Shown: positions 51,265 through 60,183, numbered from the stretch's first letter. The stretch is DNA of 64,000 nucleotides from JADGOV01 sp963814355 (GCA_963814355.1 CAWFCZ010000005.1:1-64000); one strand, 5' to 3'. A program made the numbers and translations. The notes: generated from the sequence alone by a model not told the origin.

Positions 51265-51318
51265 GTGATCCAGGGCTCGGTGACCACGTTCTGGTGTGGC
51301 CTACTGGGCCTGGATCAC
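51265..51318 (+). repeat. Hairpin repeat, GTGATCCAGG family, copy 5
   Basis: Same arms and loop as copy 4 except for GGCCTACTGGG in place of GGCCGGCTGGG before the right arm; 54 bases. Confidence 0.88.
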
Positions 51319-51408
51319 GGCCGGGGGCGTGGTACGTGCGGAGTCGGTCCGGCCGGGTCGTGGTACGTGCGGGGTCGGTCCGGTCGGGGTCGGTCCGGTC
51401 GGTGGGGG

Positions 51409-51461
51409 GGATCCAGGGCTCGGTGACCACGTTCTGGTGTGGCCGGCTGGGCCTGGATCAC
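51409..51461 (+). repeat. Hairpin repeat, GTGATCCAGG family, copy 6
   Basis: The left arm has lost a base (GGATCCAGG); the right arm CCTGGATCAC is complete; inner part as in copy 4. Confidence 0.85.
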
Positions 51462-51704
51462 GGCCGGGGGCGTGGTACGTCCGGGGGCGTGGTACGTCCG
51501 GGGTCGTGGTACGTGCCGGGGTCGTGGTGCGTCCGGGGTCGTCCGGCTGGATCACGGCCGGGGTTCCACGGGGGTAACGGGTAACGGGGTGTCGGCGGGT
51601 GCTGGGTGGCTGACCGCGCGGCCCGCCGGACCAGCACCTCCCGCATCCGCCCCCGCGCGCCCGCCGTAGGGTGGCCGCAGCGGCCCGAAGCGGAGGTGCG
51701 ATAC

Positions 51705-52118
51705 ATGGTCACGTCAGCCCCGATCCGCGTCGTGGTCGCCAAGCCGGGGCTGGATGGGCACGACCGAGGCGCCAAGGTCGTCGCCCGGGCGCTGCGCGAC
51801 GCCGGTATGGAGGTTATCTACACCGGGCTGCACCAGAGCCCGGAACAGATCGTGGACGCCGCCATCCAAGAGGACGCGGACGGCATCGGGCTCTCGGTGC
51901 TCTCCGGCGCCCACATGACGCTGTTCGCCCGGGTCGTGGAACTGCTCAAGGAGCGGGACGCCACCGACATCGTGGTCTTCGGCGGCGGGATCATCCCGCG
52001 GGACGACCTGGCCGAACTGGACAGGCTCGGCGTCGCCGGCATCTTTACCCCCGGCGCCACCACCACCGAGATCATCGACTGGGTACGGGAGCACGTCGGC
52101 ACCCCGGCCGACGCCTGA
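51705..52118 (+). CDS. Stand-alone cobalamin-binding domain (methylmalonyl-CoA mutase C-terminal type)
   Basis: Protein of 137 aa consisting only of a B12-binding fold. The base-off motif DxHxxG is present in PGLDGHDRGAKVVA, with GLHQSPEQIV, LSVLSGAH and GGGIIPRDD as in the small domain of methylmalonyl-CoA mutase. ATG 51705 follows GGAGG by about 8 bases. It lies 49 bases before sucC, whose substrate succinyl-CoA is the mutase product. It may serve a split mutase whose catalytic subunit lies elsewhere, or be a B12 carrier. Confidence 0.9.
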   Translation: MVTSAPIRVVVAKPGLDGHDRGAKVVARALRDAGMEVIYTGLHQSPEQIVDAAIQEDADGIGLSVLSGAHMTLFARVVELLKERDATDIVVFGGGIIPRDDLAELDRLGVAGIFTPGATTTEIIDWVREHVGTPADA

Positions 52119-52167
52119 CCGCCAGCCCGGGACCGGAACTGTCGGCACGGGTAGGTAGGTTTCTGCC

Positions 52168-53355
52168 GTGGACCTTTTCGAGTACCAGGCCAAGGAACTC
52201 TTCGCCCGCTACGGCGTCCCGGTGCCCACCGGCCGGGTGGCCACCACCCCGGAACAGGCCCGGGACGTAGCCGCCGAACTCGGCGGCCGGGTCGTGGTCA
52301 AGGCGCAGGTGAAGGTCGGCGGCCGGGGGAAGGCCGGTGGCGTCCAGGTCGCCGACAGCCCCGAGGACGCCCGGGCCAAGGCGGATGCAATCCTCGGCAT
52401 GGACATCAAGGGTCACACCGTGCACACGGTCCTTGTCGAGCAGGCCAGCGACATCGCCGAGGAGTACTACTTCTCCTTCCTGCTGGATCGGGCCGGCCGC
52501 TCCTACCTGGCGATGTGCTCCCGTGAAGGAGGAGTGGAGATCGAAGAGGTGGCCGCGACCAAGCCCGATGCGCTGGCGAAGGTCGCGGTGGACCCGGCCG
52601 GGGTGGACGCCGAGCGGGGACGCGAGATCGCCGCCGCCGGCGGGCTGCCGAGCAATGCCCTCGCCGGGGCCGGCGACCTGATCGCCGCGCTGTGGACGGC
52701 TTTCGACGGCAGTGACGCCACGCTCGTCGAGGTGAACCCACTGATCCTCACCGGCGACGGCAAGGTCATCGCACTCGACGGCAAGGTGACGTTGGACGAC
52801 AACGCGATCTTCCGCCACGACGACTGGGCGTCGTACGCCGACTCCGGCGCCACCGACCCGCTGGAGCAGCGGGCCGCCGAAGCCGATCTCAACTACGTCA
52901 AGCTCGACGGCGAGGTCGGCATCATCGGCAATGGTGCCGGGCTGGTGATGAGCACGCTGGATGTGGTCGCCTACGCCGCGGAGCGGTACGGCGGCGTCGG
53001 AGCGGCCAACTTCCTGGACATCGGCGGTGGCGCGTCCGCCGACGTGATGGCCGCCGCCCTGGAGATCGTGCTGTCCGATCCGGCGGTGCGCAGCGTTTTC
53101 GTCAACGTCTTCGGCGGCATCACCGCCTGCGACGCGGTGGCCACCGGCATCGTCTCCGCCCTGGCGCTGCTCGCCGAGCGCGGTGAGAAGGTCGACCGGC
53201 CGCTGGTGGTCCGCCTCGACGGCAACAACGCCGATGAAGGTCGGCGAATCCTGGACAGCTACAGCGAGACCGCCGGCCCCGACGCGGTACGACGGGTGGA
53301 CACCATGGACGGCGCCGCCGATCTTGCCGCCAAGCTCGCGATCAAGGGAGCCTGA
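52168..53355 (+). CDS. sucC: Succinyl-CoA synthetase (ADP-forming) subunit beta
   Basis: ATP-grasp subunit of the TCA-cycle enzyme that makes ATP (or GTP) from succinyl-CoA, 395 aa. GTG 52168 gives the family N-terminus (DLFEYQAKELFARYGVPVP). KAQVKVGGRGKAGGV is the nucleotide-binding region; VEVNPLILTGDG and GNGAGLVMSTLD, then FLDIGGGAS, are conserved. sucD begins 4 bases after its stop. Confidence 0.96.
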   Translation: MDLFEYQAKELFARYGVPVPTGRVATTPEQARDVAAELGGRVVVKAQVKVGGRGKAGGVQVADSPEDARAKADAILGMDIKGHTVHTVLVEQASDIAEEYYFSFLLDRAGRSYLAMCSREGGVEIEEVAATKPDALAKVAVDPAGVDAERGREIAAAGGLPSNALAGAGDLIAALWTAFDGSDATLVEVNPLILTGDGKVIALDGKVTLDDNAIFRHDDWASYADSGATDPLEQRAAEADLNYVKLDGEVGIIGNGAGLVMSTLDVVAYAAERYGGVGAANFLDIGGGASADVMAAALEIVLSDPAVRSVFVNVFGGITACDAVATGIVSALALLAERGEKVDRPLVVRLDGNNADEGRRILDSYSETAGPDAVRRVDTMDGAADLAAKLAIKGA

Positions 53356-53359
53356 ACCG

Positions 53360-54235
53360 ATGGCCATCTGGCTGAACGACGCCAGCCGCATCCTCGTCCA
53401 GGGCATCACCGGCTCGGAAGGCACCAAGCACACCCGCCGGATGGTGGCCGCCGGCAGCGCCGTCGTGGCCGGGGTAACCCCCGGCAAGGCGGGCGCGACC
53501 GTGGACGGCATCCCGGTCTTCGGCTCGGTGGGCGACGCAGTGGCCTCTACCGGCGCCAACGTGTCCGTGGTGTTCGTGCCACCGCGGTTCGCCAAGGCGG
53601 CGGTGATCGAGGCGATCGACGCCGCCGTACCGCTCTGCGTGGTGATCACCGAAGGTATCCCGGTGCACGACACCACCGCCTTCTGGTCGCACGCCGGAGC
53701 CGCCGGCCACCGCACCCGCATCGTGGGACCCAACTGCCCTGGGGTGGCCTCGCCCGGCCAGAGCAACGCCGGGATCATCCCGGCCGACATCACCAAGCCG
53801 GGCCGGATCGGGTTGGTTTCCAAGAGCGGCACGCTGACCTACCAGATGATGTACGAACTGCGGGACGTCGGCTTCTCCACCTGCGTCGGCATCGGCGGTG
53901 ACCCGGTGATCGGTACCACCCACATCGACTGCCTGGAAGCCTTCGAGGCCGACCCGGACACCGAGGCCATCGTGATGATCGGTGAGATCGGCGGCGACGC
54001 GGAGGAGCGGGCGGCGGACTACATCCGCGAGCACGTCACCAAGCCGGTCGTCGGCTACATCGCTGGGTTCACCGCTCCGGTCGGAAAGACCATGGGCCAC
54101 GCCGGAGCGATCATTTCCGGCTCGGCCGGGACCGCGGAGGCGAAGAAGCAGGCGCTGGAAGCCGCCGGTGTTCGGGTCGGCAAGACGCCGACCGAGACCG
54201 CCAAGCTGATGGCCGAGCTGATGGGGTCCGGCTGA
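53360..54235 (+). CDS. sucD: Succinyl-CoA synthetase subunit alpha
   Basis: CoA-binding subunit, 291 aa, ATG 53360. The CoA site is in VQGITGSEGTKHTRRMVAAG, GPNCPGVASPG follows, and the phosphorylated active-site His is in MGHAGAIISG near residue 246. Together with sucC it completes the synthetase. A methyltransferase gene follows about 45 bases later. Confidence 0.96.
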   Translation: MAIWLNDASRILVQGITGSEGTKHTRRMVAAGSAVVAGVTPGKAGATVDGIPVFGSVGDAVASTGANVSVVFVPPRFAKAAVIEAIDAAVPLCVVITEGIPVHDTTAFWSHAGAAGHRTRIVGPNCPGVASPGQSNAGIIPADITKPGRIGLVSKSGTLTYQMMYELRDVGFSTCVGIGGDPVIGTTHIDCLEAFEADPDTEAIVMIGEIGGDAEERAADYIREHVTKPVVGYIAGFTAPVGKTMGHAGAIISGSAGTAEAKKQALEAAGVRVGKTPTETAKLMAELMGSG

Positions 54236-54282
54236 GCTCCGGAGCCGGAGACGACCGGGGCCGGTTTGCCGGCGAGCGGGCG

Positions 54283-54873
54283 GTGCCGCGCTGGTTCAGC
54301 GCGCACGGCCCGGGCCATGCTCGCTGGTACATCGACCGTTTCCGCCAGCTGGCGGCCCAGGGCGCGGACTTGGGGGGCGAGGCTCGGCTGGTCGATGCGC
54401 TGGTGACCCCGGAATCGCGGATTCTCGACGCCGGGTGCGGCACCGGCCGGGTCGGCGCCGAGCTGTTCCGACGCGGGCATCGGGTGGTCGGGGTCGACAT
54501 CGACCCGACCTTGGTGGCCGCGGCATCGGCAGATCATCCCGGCCCGACCTGGCGGCACGCCGACCTGGCCTCACTCGACCTGGCGGCGCTCGGCGAGACC
54601 GAACCGTTCGACGCCGCCGTCCTGGCCGGGAACGTGATGCCCTTTCTGGCACCGGGCTCGGAGGTCGAGGTACTGGCCTCCCTGGCTACCGCGCTACGAC
54701 CCGACGGGGTGATCGCGGTCGGGTTCGGTCTCGACCGGAACTATCCCTTGGCCAGCTTCGACGGCGACGTCGCGGCGGCCGGCTTGGCGCTGGAGCACCG
54801 GTTCGCCACATGGGACCTGCGGCCGATGACCCGCTCCGCCGACTTCGCGGTCTCGATCCTGCGCCGGCCGTAG
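54283..54873 (+). CDS. Class I SAM-dependent methyltransferase
   Basis: Methyltransferase of 196 aa. WFSAHGPGHARWYIDRFRQL leads into the SAM loop ILDAGCGTGRVG, followed by GVDIDPTLV and AAVLAGNVMPFLAPG. GTG 54283 is used. The upstream frame still looks protein-like (DDRGRFAGERAV), so the true start might be a little earlier, but no ATG, GTG or TTG is present there. Substrate unknown; possibly co-transcribed with sucCD. Confidence 0.82.
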   Translation: MPRWFSAHGPGHARWYIDRFRQLAAQGADLGGEARLVDALVTPESRILDAGCGTGRVGAELFRRGHRVVGVDIDPTLVAAASADHPGPTWRHADLASLDLAALGETEPFDAAVLAGNVMPFLAPGSEVEVLASLATALRPDGVIAVGFGLDRNYPLASFDGDVAAAGLALEHRFATWDLRPMTRSADFAVSILRRP

Positions 54874-55027
54874 CCGCTCCTACCCGCAAGACCAACGTCG
54901 ATCACGAATGTCCGGCCAGAGTCGATCACACACCTCCGGCCCGGCGTCGGCCGCGGCGCCGCTGACCCGAGACCTGAGCCGAGGTCCGTGATCGTCCGGA
55001 GGAGCGGAACAGCGGGGCCCAGCGCGG

Positions 55028-55813
55028 TCAGCGGAACCGGTCGGAGAGCCGTTGTCGCAGGGTGTCGTTGCAGATCTGCTCCGCGGTGACGTCACCGCCG
55101 GCCCGGTCGATGCACGTCCGGTAGTCCGAGATCGGCCCGGCGAAGACCGTCAGCACCACAGCGATCACCGCCGCGGCGATCAGTACCCCGACGGCGCCCA
55201 GCAGAGCACCGGCCAGCGCCGTTCCGCCATTGGTGGCCTGGCCTCGACGGGCTCGGCCGCGACCCACGATGCCCAGCACGATCGCCACCATGCCGAACAG
55301 CGCCCCGATCAGGACCACGCCCAGGACCACGGCGAGAATGCCCAGGACCAGCGCGGCCGTCCCGAGTCCGTTGCCGGCCGGGGTCGACGCTGCGGTTCCG
55401 TACGGCATCCCATACTGGCCGTAAGGCGGGCCGTACTGACCCGGCGGCTGGCTCGGCGGCGGGCCGTACTGACCCGGCGGCTGGCTCGGCGGCGGGCCGT
55501 ACTGACCCGGCGGCTGGCTCGGCGGCGGGCCGTACTGACCGTAGGGCCGGCCGGCCGGCGCACCGTAGGAGGGGGCCGCGTAGGAATCGGTCGGCACGCC
55601 GTACTGGTCCGTGGGCACCCCGTACTGATCGGTTGGCCCCTCGGGGGGTAGGCCGTAGGCATCGCCGGGCACTTGATATGGGCCGCCCTGGGCACCGCCC
55701 GCGCCAGGCGGGAAGTACGGCTCGCTCTCCTCGGCCGGCCCGCCGGCCGGGCGGGCGGAACCCGGCTCGGGTGTGGCCCAGGGATCGGACGGCGGCTCGG
55801 GGGGAGTGCTCAC
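55028..55813 (-). CDS. DUF4190 domain membrane protein with Pro/Gly/Tyr repeats
   Basis: Protein of 261 aa. The first 145 residues are disordered and rich in Pro, Gly, Gln and Tyr, with three exact QYGPPPSQPPG repeats (33 bases each in DNA) and two QYGVPTD repeats. Then come two membrane segments (ALVLGILAVVLGVVLIGALF and LLGAVGVLIAAAVIAVVLTV) of the DUF4190 kind, and a short tail with two Cys (YRTCIDRAGGDVTAEQIC). Function unknown. Divergent from purN. Confidence 0.85.
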   Translation of the reverse strand: MSTPPEPPSDPWATPEPGSARPAGGPAEESEPYFPPGAGGAQGGPYQVPGDAYGLPPEGPTDQYGVPTDQYGVPTDSYAAPSYGAPAGRPYGQYGPPPSQPPGQYGPPPSQPPGQYGPPPSQPPGQYGPPYGQYGMPYGTAASTPAGNGLGTAALVLGILAVVLGVVLIGALFGMVAIVLGIVGRGRARRGQATNGGTALAGALLGAVGVLIAAAVIAVVLTVFAGPISDYRTCIDRAGGDVTAEQICNDTLRQRLSDRFR

Positions 55814-55904
55814 CGGACCATCCTCCCTGCACTGCGGGCCGGAACACTAGGGTGGCCGTGTCCCGGCCGACCCAGCGCCCCGGCCGACCGCGAGAGGAGT
55901 TCCG

Positions 55905-56519
55905 CTGCCCGCCCGGCTCGTCGTCTTGGCTTCGGGTTCCGGCTCGGTCCTCCAGGCGCTGCTGGACGCGCCCGGTCCCGACGCAGCCGGGCCCGGGTAT
56001 CCGGCCCGGGTGGTGGCCGTCGGGGCTGACCGGCACGGGATCGAGGCGCTGCGCCGGGCGGAGGTTGCCGGGGTGCCGGCGTTCGTCATACCGGTGGCGG
56101 ACTACCCGCGGCGAGACGAGTGGGATGCCGCGCTGAGCGACGCTGTCGCCGCCCACGAACCGGACTTGGTGGTCTGCGCCGGTTTCATGAAGATCCTCGG
56201 CCCGCACTTCCTGGCGCGTTTCGCACCACGGGTGATCAACACGCATCCGGCGCTGCTGCCGGCGTTCCCGGGCGCGCACCCGGTGCGTGACGCTCTGGCG
56301 TACGGGGTGGCGGTGACCGGCGCTACCGTGCACTGCGTCGACGACGGCGTGGACAGCGGACCGGTGATCGCCCAGGTCGCCGTCCCGGTGCAGCCGGGCG
56401 ATGACGAGGCCACCCTGCACGAACGCATCAAGACCGTCGAGCGCCGGCTGCTGGTGGATACCGTGGGCCGCCTCGCCGGCGGTTTCCGGCTGGACGGACG
56501 AAAGGTAGTACTGCCATGA
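55905..56519 (+). CDS. purN: Phosphoribosylglycinamide formyltransferase (apparent CTG start)
   Basis: Third step of purine synthesis: formylates GAR with 10-formyl-THF. The catalytic region is GFMKILGPHFL and INTHPALLPAFPGAHPV, with the Asp in VDDGVDSGPVI. The family N-terminus RLVVLASGSGSVLQALLD is preceded by CTG at 55905, five bases after AGAGGAG. No ATG, GTG or TTG lies between the upstream in-frame TAG (55848) and this region, and the first TTG (55926) falls inside the first beta strand. About 204 aa. Overlaps purH by 4 bases (ATGA). Confidence 0.9.
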   Translation: MPARLVVLASGSGSVLQALLDAPGPDAAGPGYPARVVAVGADRHGIEALRRAEVAGVPAFVIPVADYPRRDEWDAALSDAVAAHEPDLVVCAGFMKILGPHFLARFAPRVINTHPALLPAFPGAHPVRDALAYGVAVTGATVHCVDDGVDSGPVIAQVAVPVQPGDDEATLHERIKTVERRLLVDTVGRLAGGFRLDGRKVVLP

Positions 56520-58090
56520 CGGCACCGGGAAGCCCGGACCCGACCGAGGGCCGGAAAAGGCCGATCCGGCGCGCCCTGATCAGCGTGTCTGACAAGACCG
56601 GACTCGACGACTTGGCACGCGCCCTAGCCGACGCCGGCGTGGAGATCGTGTCCACCGGCTCGACCGCGGCCCGGCTGAGCGCGGCCGGGGTGAACGTCAC
56701 CCCGGTCAGCGAGGTCACCGGGTTCCCGGAGTGCCTGGACGGGCGGGTGAAGACGCTGCACCCGGCGATCCACGCCGGCCTGCTGGCCGACCTGGACAAT
56801 CCGGCGCACGCCCGGCAGCTCGAGGACCTCGGGATCGCGCCGTTCGACCTGCTGGTGGCCAACCTCTACCCGTTCCGCGAGACCCTCGCCATCCCGGACG
56901 TCACCGACGCGGAGTGCGTGGAACAGATCGACATCGGCGGCCCGGCGATGGTCCGGGCGGCCGCCAAGAACCACCCGACCGTGGCCGTCGTGGTCGCGCC
57001 CGCCGGCTACGGCGAGGTTGCGTCGGCGGTCGCCAGCGGTGGCTTCACCCTGGAGCAGCGCCGGGCGTTGGCCGCGGCCGCGTTCGCCCACACCGCCGCC
57101 TACGACGTCGCGGTGGCGAACTGGTTCGCCCGGCCGGATGCCTTCCCGCCGTACCAGGCCATCGCCCTGGAGCGGGCCGGGCTGCTCCGGTACGGGGAAA
57201 ACCCGCACCAGGGCGCCGCGCTCTACCTTGACCGGGACGCTCCGCCCGGGCTCGCCCAGGCGGAGCAGCTGGCCGGGAAGGAGATGTCCTACAATAACTA
57301 CGTCGACGCCGACGCGGCGCGCCGGGCCGCCTACGACTTCGCCGACCCGGCCGTGGCGATCATCAAGCACGCGAACCCGTGTGGGATCGCGGTCGGGGCC
57401 GATGTGGCCCAGGCGCATCGCAAGGCGCACGCCTGCGACCCGGTCAGCGCGTACGGCGGGGTGATCGCCACCAACCGGCCGGTCTCCGAGGAGCTGGCCC
57501 GGCAGGTCAGCGGCATCTTCACCGAGGTCGTCCTCGCCCCCGGCTACGACGAGCGTGCGGTGGCGATCCTGACCGCGAAGGCGTCGCTCCGGCTGCTCCG
57601 CTGCCCGCCGCCGTCCGGGCAGGCCCGGACCGAGCTGCGCCAGATCAGCGGTGGGATGCTCATGCAGTCGATCGACCGGCTCGACGCCCCGGGTGACGAC
57701 CCGGCAACGTGGACGTTGGCCGCCGGCCCGGTGGTGGACGACGCGACGCTGGCCGAGCTGTCCTTCGCCTGGCGCGCGGTGCGGGCGACGAAGTCCAACG
57801 CCATCCTGCTAGCCGCCGGCGGGGCGACCGTCGGCGTCGGGATGGGCCAGGTGAACCGGGTGGACGCGGCCCGGCTCGCGGTGACCCGGGCCGGGGAGCG
57901 GGCCCAGGGCGCGGTCGCCGCCAGCGACGCGTTCTTCCCGTTCGCCGACGGGCTGCAGGTGTTGATCGCCGCCGGGGTCCGGGCGGTCGTCCAGCCCGGC
58001 GGTTCCGTTCGGGATGCCGAGGTCATCGCGGCGGCCGAAGCGGCCGGGGTTCCGCTGTACCTCACCGGTACCCGGCACTTCTTCCACTGA
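56516..58090 (+). CDS. purH: Bifunctional AICAR transformylase / IMP cyclohydrolase
   Basis: Last two steps of purine synthesis, 524 aa. The N-terminal cyclohydrolase domain has RALISVSDKTGLDDLARAL, GRVKTLHPAIHAGLL and NLYPFRET. The transformylase domain has RYGENPHQGAALY, the catalytic KHANPCG, SAYGGV and the C-terminal DAFFPFADG. ATG overlaps the purN stop by 4 bases. Confidence 0.97.
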   Translation: MTAPGSPDPTEGRKRPIRRALISVSDKTGLDDLARALADAGVEIVSTGSTAARLSAAGVNVTPVSEVTGFPECLDGRVKTLHPAIHAGLLADLDNPAHARQLEDLGIAPFDLLVANLYPFRETLAIPDVTDAECVEQIDIGGPAMVRAAAKNHPTVAVVVAPAGYGEVASAVASGGFTLEQRRALAAAAFAHTAAYDVAVANWFARPDAFPPYQAIALERAGLLRYGENPHQGAALYLDRDAPPGLAQAEQLAGKEMSYNNYVDADAARRAAYDFADPAVAIIKHANPCGIAVGADVAQAHRKAHACDPVSAYGGVIATNRPVSEELARQVSGIFTEVVLAPGYDERAVAILTAKASLRLLRCPPPSGQARTELRQISGGMLMQSIDRLDAPGDDPATWTLAAGPVVDDATLAELSFAWRAVRATKSNAILLAAGGATVGVGMGQVNRVDAARLAVTRAGERAQGAVAASDAFFPFADGLQVLIAAGVRAVVQPGGSVRDAEVIAAAEAAGVPLYLTGTRHFFH

Positions 58091-58102
58091 CCCGCCGGTC
58101 TC

Positions 58103-58774
58103 TCAGCCGGCCTGCCGGACCGCCGCCCGGGCAGCCGGAGCCCGTGCTGGGGCGGCGGCCGGCGCGGGCGCCCTGGTGGACCGTTCCTCCGAACTCGGGA
58201 CGTTGGGCCGCACCACGCCGACGGAGATCACTTCGTTGGCCAGCCGGGTACGGCGGTTGATCCCCTCCGGGATGCGGAATTTCATGTACAGCCGAAGCAG
58301 GTGCTGCTTCACCGCCGCCTCGGTCACCACCAGTTCGGCGGCGATGTCCCGGGCGGTCGACGGCGCGACGAAAGCGGCCTGCTGCAACGCCGGCCGGCAC
58401 AGTGCCGTGAGTACGTCGAGTTCCCGCCGGGTCAGGTCCGGGGCGGCGACCCGGCGCATCTCCAGGGTGTCCTCGCCGGCCGGGAGAGCAGCCAACCCGG
58501 CGATCCGCACCCGCGCGGCGCCGAAGGACAGCACGTCACCCTCGGCAAGCACCCGACGCCCGACCGGTCGGCCGTTGACCCGGGTGCCGTTGGTGGACAA
58601 CCCCAGGTCGGCGACGTACACGTGGTCGCCGCGCCGGACGAGTTCCGCGTGCAGCCGGGACACACTCGGGTCGGACAACGCCACGTCGACCCCCTCCCCG
58701 CGCCCCACGGTGGTGACGTCCGCGCGGAGCTCGTGGACCTGCCCGCTCTCCTCGATCCGCAGGTACGGGGTCAT
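58103..58774 (-). CDS. FHA domain protein with C-terminal LuxR-like HTH
   Basis: Protein of 223 aa from ATG 58774, which follows GGGAGT. The FHA domain (about 15-90) carries the phosphothreonine-binding motifs VGRGEGVDV, SVSRLHAEL and STNGTRVNG. The C-terminal half (LTRRELDVLTALCRPAL, ARDIAAELVVTEAAVKQHL) is a LuxR/ActR-like helix-turn-helix. It probably links Ser/Thr-kinase signalling to transcription. An Ala/Pro tail ends the protein. Convergent with purH. Confidence 0.88.
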   Translation of the reverse strand: MTPYLRIEESGQVHELRADVTTVGRGEGVDVALSDPSVSRLHAELVRRGDHVYVADLGLSTNGTRVNGRPVGRRVLAEGDVLSFGAARVRIAGLAALPAGEDTLEMRRVAAPDLTRRELDVLTALCRPALQQAAFVAPSTARDIAAELVVTEAAVKQHLLRLYMKFRIPEGINRRTRLANEVISVGVVRPNVPSSEERSTRAPAPAAAPARAPAARAAVRQAG

Positions 58775-59058
58775 CGACACTCCCGAGACCTCCCTTTTGG
58801 GCAACCCTTCCGGGCAACGTGGGCCGGTCCGCTACCCGGACCGTACTGGGCGGGCGGGGGAGTCCCACCTAACCACGGTGCTACCCGCACGCGGCCACCT
58901 CACGCCGATCGGCCGGGCCGGTTTGGGCATCGGCGCCCACGGGCTGGCGCACAGGGCGGCCCGTCGGGCATGTTGCCGGCGGCCCTACGCCGATACACTC
59001 GCCGTACCGCACGCCACACCTGCACGCCACACTGAACGGCTCACCCTGGGGACCGCGC

Positions 59059-60183
59059 ATGGCTGAATCGTCACGGGGACTCGCCGACGTCGTCGCTGCG
59101 TCCACCGCGCTGAGCGACATCGACGGCAAGGCCGGCCGGCTGTTCTACCGCGGCTATGACATTCACGACCTTGCCGGCCACATCTCCTTCGAGGAGTGTG
59201 TGCACCTCCTCCAGCGCGGCGCGCTCCCCACCCGGGGCCAACTCGACGCATTGATCGCCGAATTGGCTGCGGCCCGGACGCTGTCGCCGATCGCCGAAGG
59301 ATTGTTCGAGCCGCTCGCGGCCCGGGCGGAGCCGATGGAGGCGATGCGGACGCTGGTTTCGGCGTTGGGCAACGAGGACCCGGACAAGGACAGCAACTCC
59401 CCGGAGGCCGACGCCCGCAAGGCGGTCCGCCTGGTGGCCGCGATGCCGGTACTGCTGGCTCGCTACGAGGCGGCTCGCCGCGGGTCGGGCCCCGTACCCG
59501 ACCCCGACCCGGAGTTGGGCATCGCCGGCAACTTCCTGTTGCAGATCACCGGTGAGCGGCCTTCCGTGGAGGCCGCCGCCGCGTTCGACGAGAGTCTGGT
59601 GCTGCACGCCGACCACACCATGAACGCCTCCACCTTCGCCGCCCGAGTCTGTGCCGCCACGATGTCCGACATGCACTCCGCGGTCGTCGGTGCCATCGGC
59701 ACCCTGAAGGGTCCGCTGCACGGCGGGGCAAACGAGGCGGTGATGCGGACTCTGGAGTCCATCGGCTCGGTCGACGCCGTCGAGTCCACGATCCGGGCGA
59801 GGCTCGCGTCCGGTGAGAAGATCATGGGCTTCGGCCACCGGGTCTACCGCACCGAGGACCCCCGGGCGACCCACCTGCGGCGGTTGTCCGAGCGCCTCGG
59901 TCAGCTGGCCGGGGACACCACGTACTACGAGATGTCGATGGTGCTGGAGAAGACCGTGGTGGAGGCGCGGGGGCTCTACCCCAACGTCGACTTCTTCGCG
60001 GCCAGCGTGTACGCCTCGCTCGGCATCCCGACCGACCTGTTCACCTGCGTCTTCGCCCTGTCCCGGATGGCCGGCTGGACGGCGCACGTCATGGAGCAGC
60101 ACACCGACAACCGGCTGATTCGTCCGGACAGCGAGTACGTAGGAGAGCGCAACCAGACCTGGTACCCGATCGAGGAACGCTGA
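59059..60183 (+). CDS. Citrate synthase (citrate synthase 2 type)
   Basis: Entry enzyme of the TCA cycle, or a 2-methylcitrate synthase paralogue, 374 aa. Catalytic residues are His in LHGGANEAVM, His in GFGHRVYR and Asp in NVDFFAASVYA. The N-terminus (DIDGKAGRLFYRGYDIHDLA) is typical. In actinomycetes two or three paralogues exist, so the physiological role is not certain; the isocitrate and malate dehydrogenase genes downstream favour the TCA role. Confidence 0.93.
   Translation: MAESSRGLADVVAASTALSDIDGKAGRLFYRGYDIHDLAGHISFEECVHLLQRGALPTRGQLDALIAELAAARTLSPIAEGLFEPLAARAEPMEAMRTLVSALGNEDPDKDSNSPEADARKAVRLVAAMPVLLARYEAARRGSGPVPDPDPELGIAGNFLLQITGERPSVEAAAAFDESLVLHADHTMNASTFAARVCAATMSDMHSAVVGAIGTLKGPLHGGANEAVMRTLESIGSVDAVESTIRARLASGEKIMGFGHRVYRTEDPRATHLRRLSERLGQLAGDTTYYEMSMVLEKTVVEARGLYPNVDFFAASVYASLGIPTDLFTCVFALSRMAGWTAHVMEQHTDNRLIRPDSEYVGERNQTWYPIEER

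Larger units (their letters stand above)
51060..51560 (+). repeat. Tandem repeat array containing hairpin elements
   Basis: About 500 bases upstream of the B12-domain gene consist of repeats: three hairpin elements spaced 180 and 144 bases apart, separated by many copies of GGGGTCGGTCCGGCC and GGGCGTGGTACGTGCGG-like units. A partial hairpin arm (GGCTGGATCACGG) closes the array near 51546. Reading frames through it are artefacts of the repeats. Confidence 0.9.

Noticed and set aside
51085..51461. Regularly spaced palindromic repeats considered as a CRISPR array
   Set aside because: Spacing is 180 and 144 bases, the spacers are themselves repeats, and no cas genes are present.
54885..55027. 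Two GTCGATCAC repeats between the methyltransferase and DUF4190 genes
   Set aside because: Only two short direct copies; too little to call an element or a terminator.
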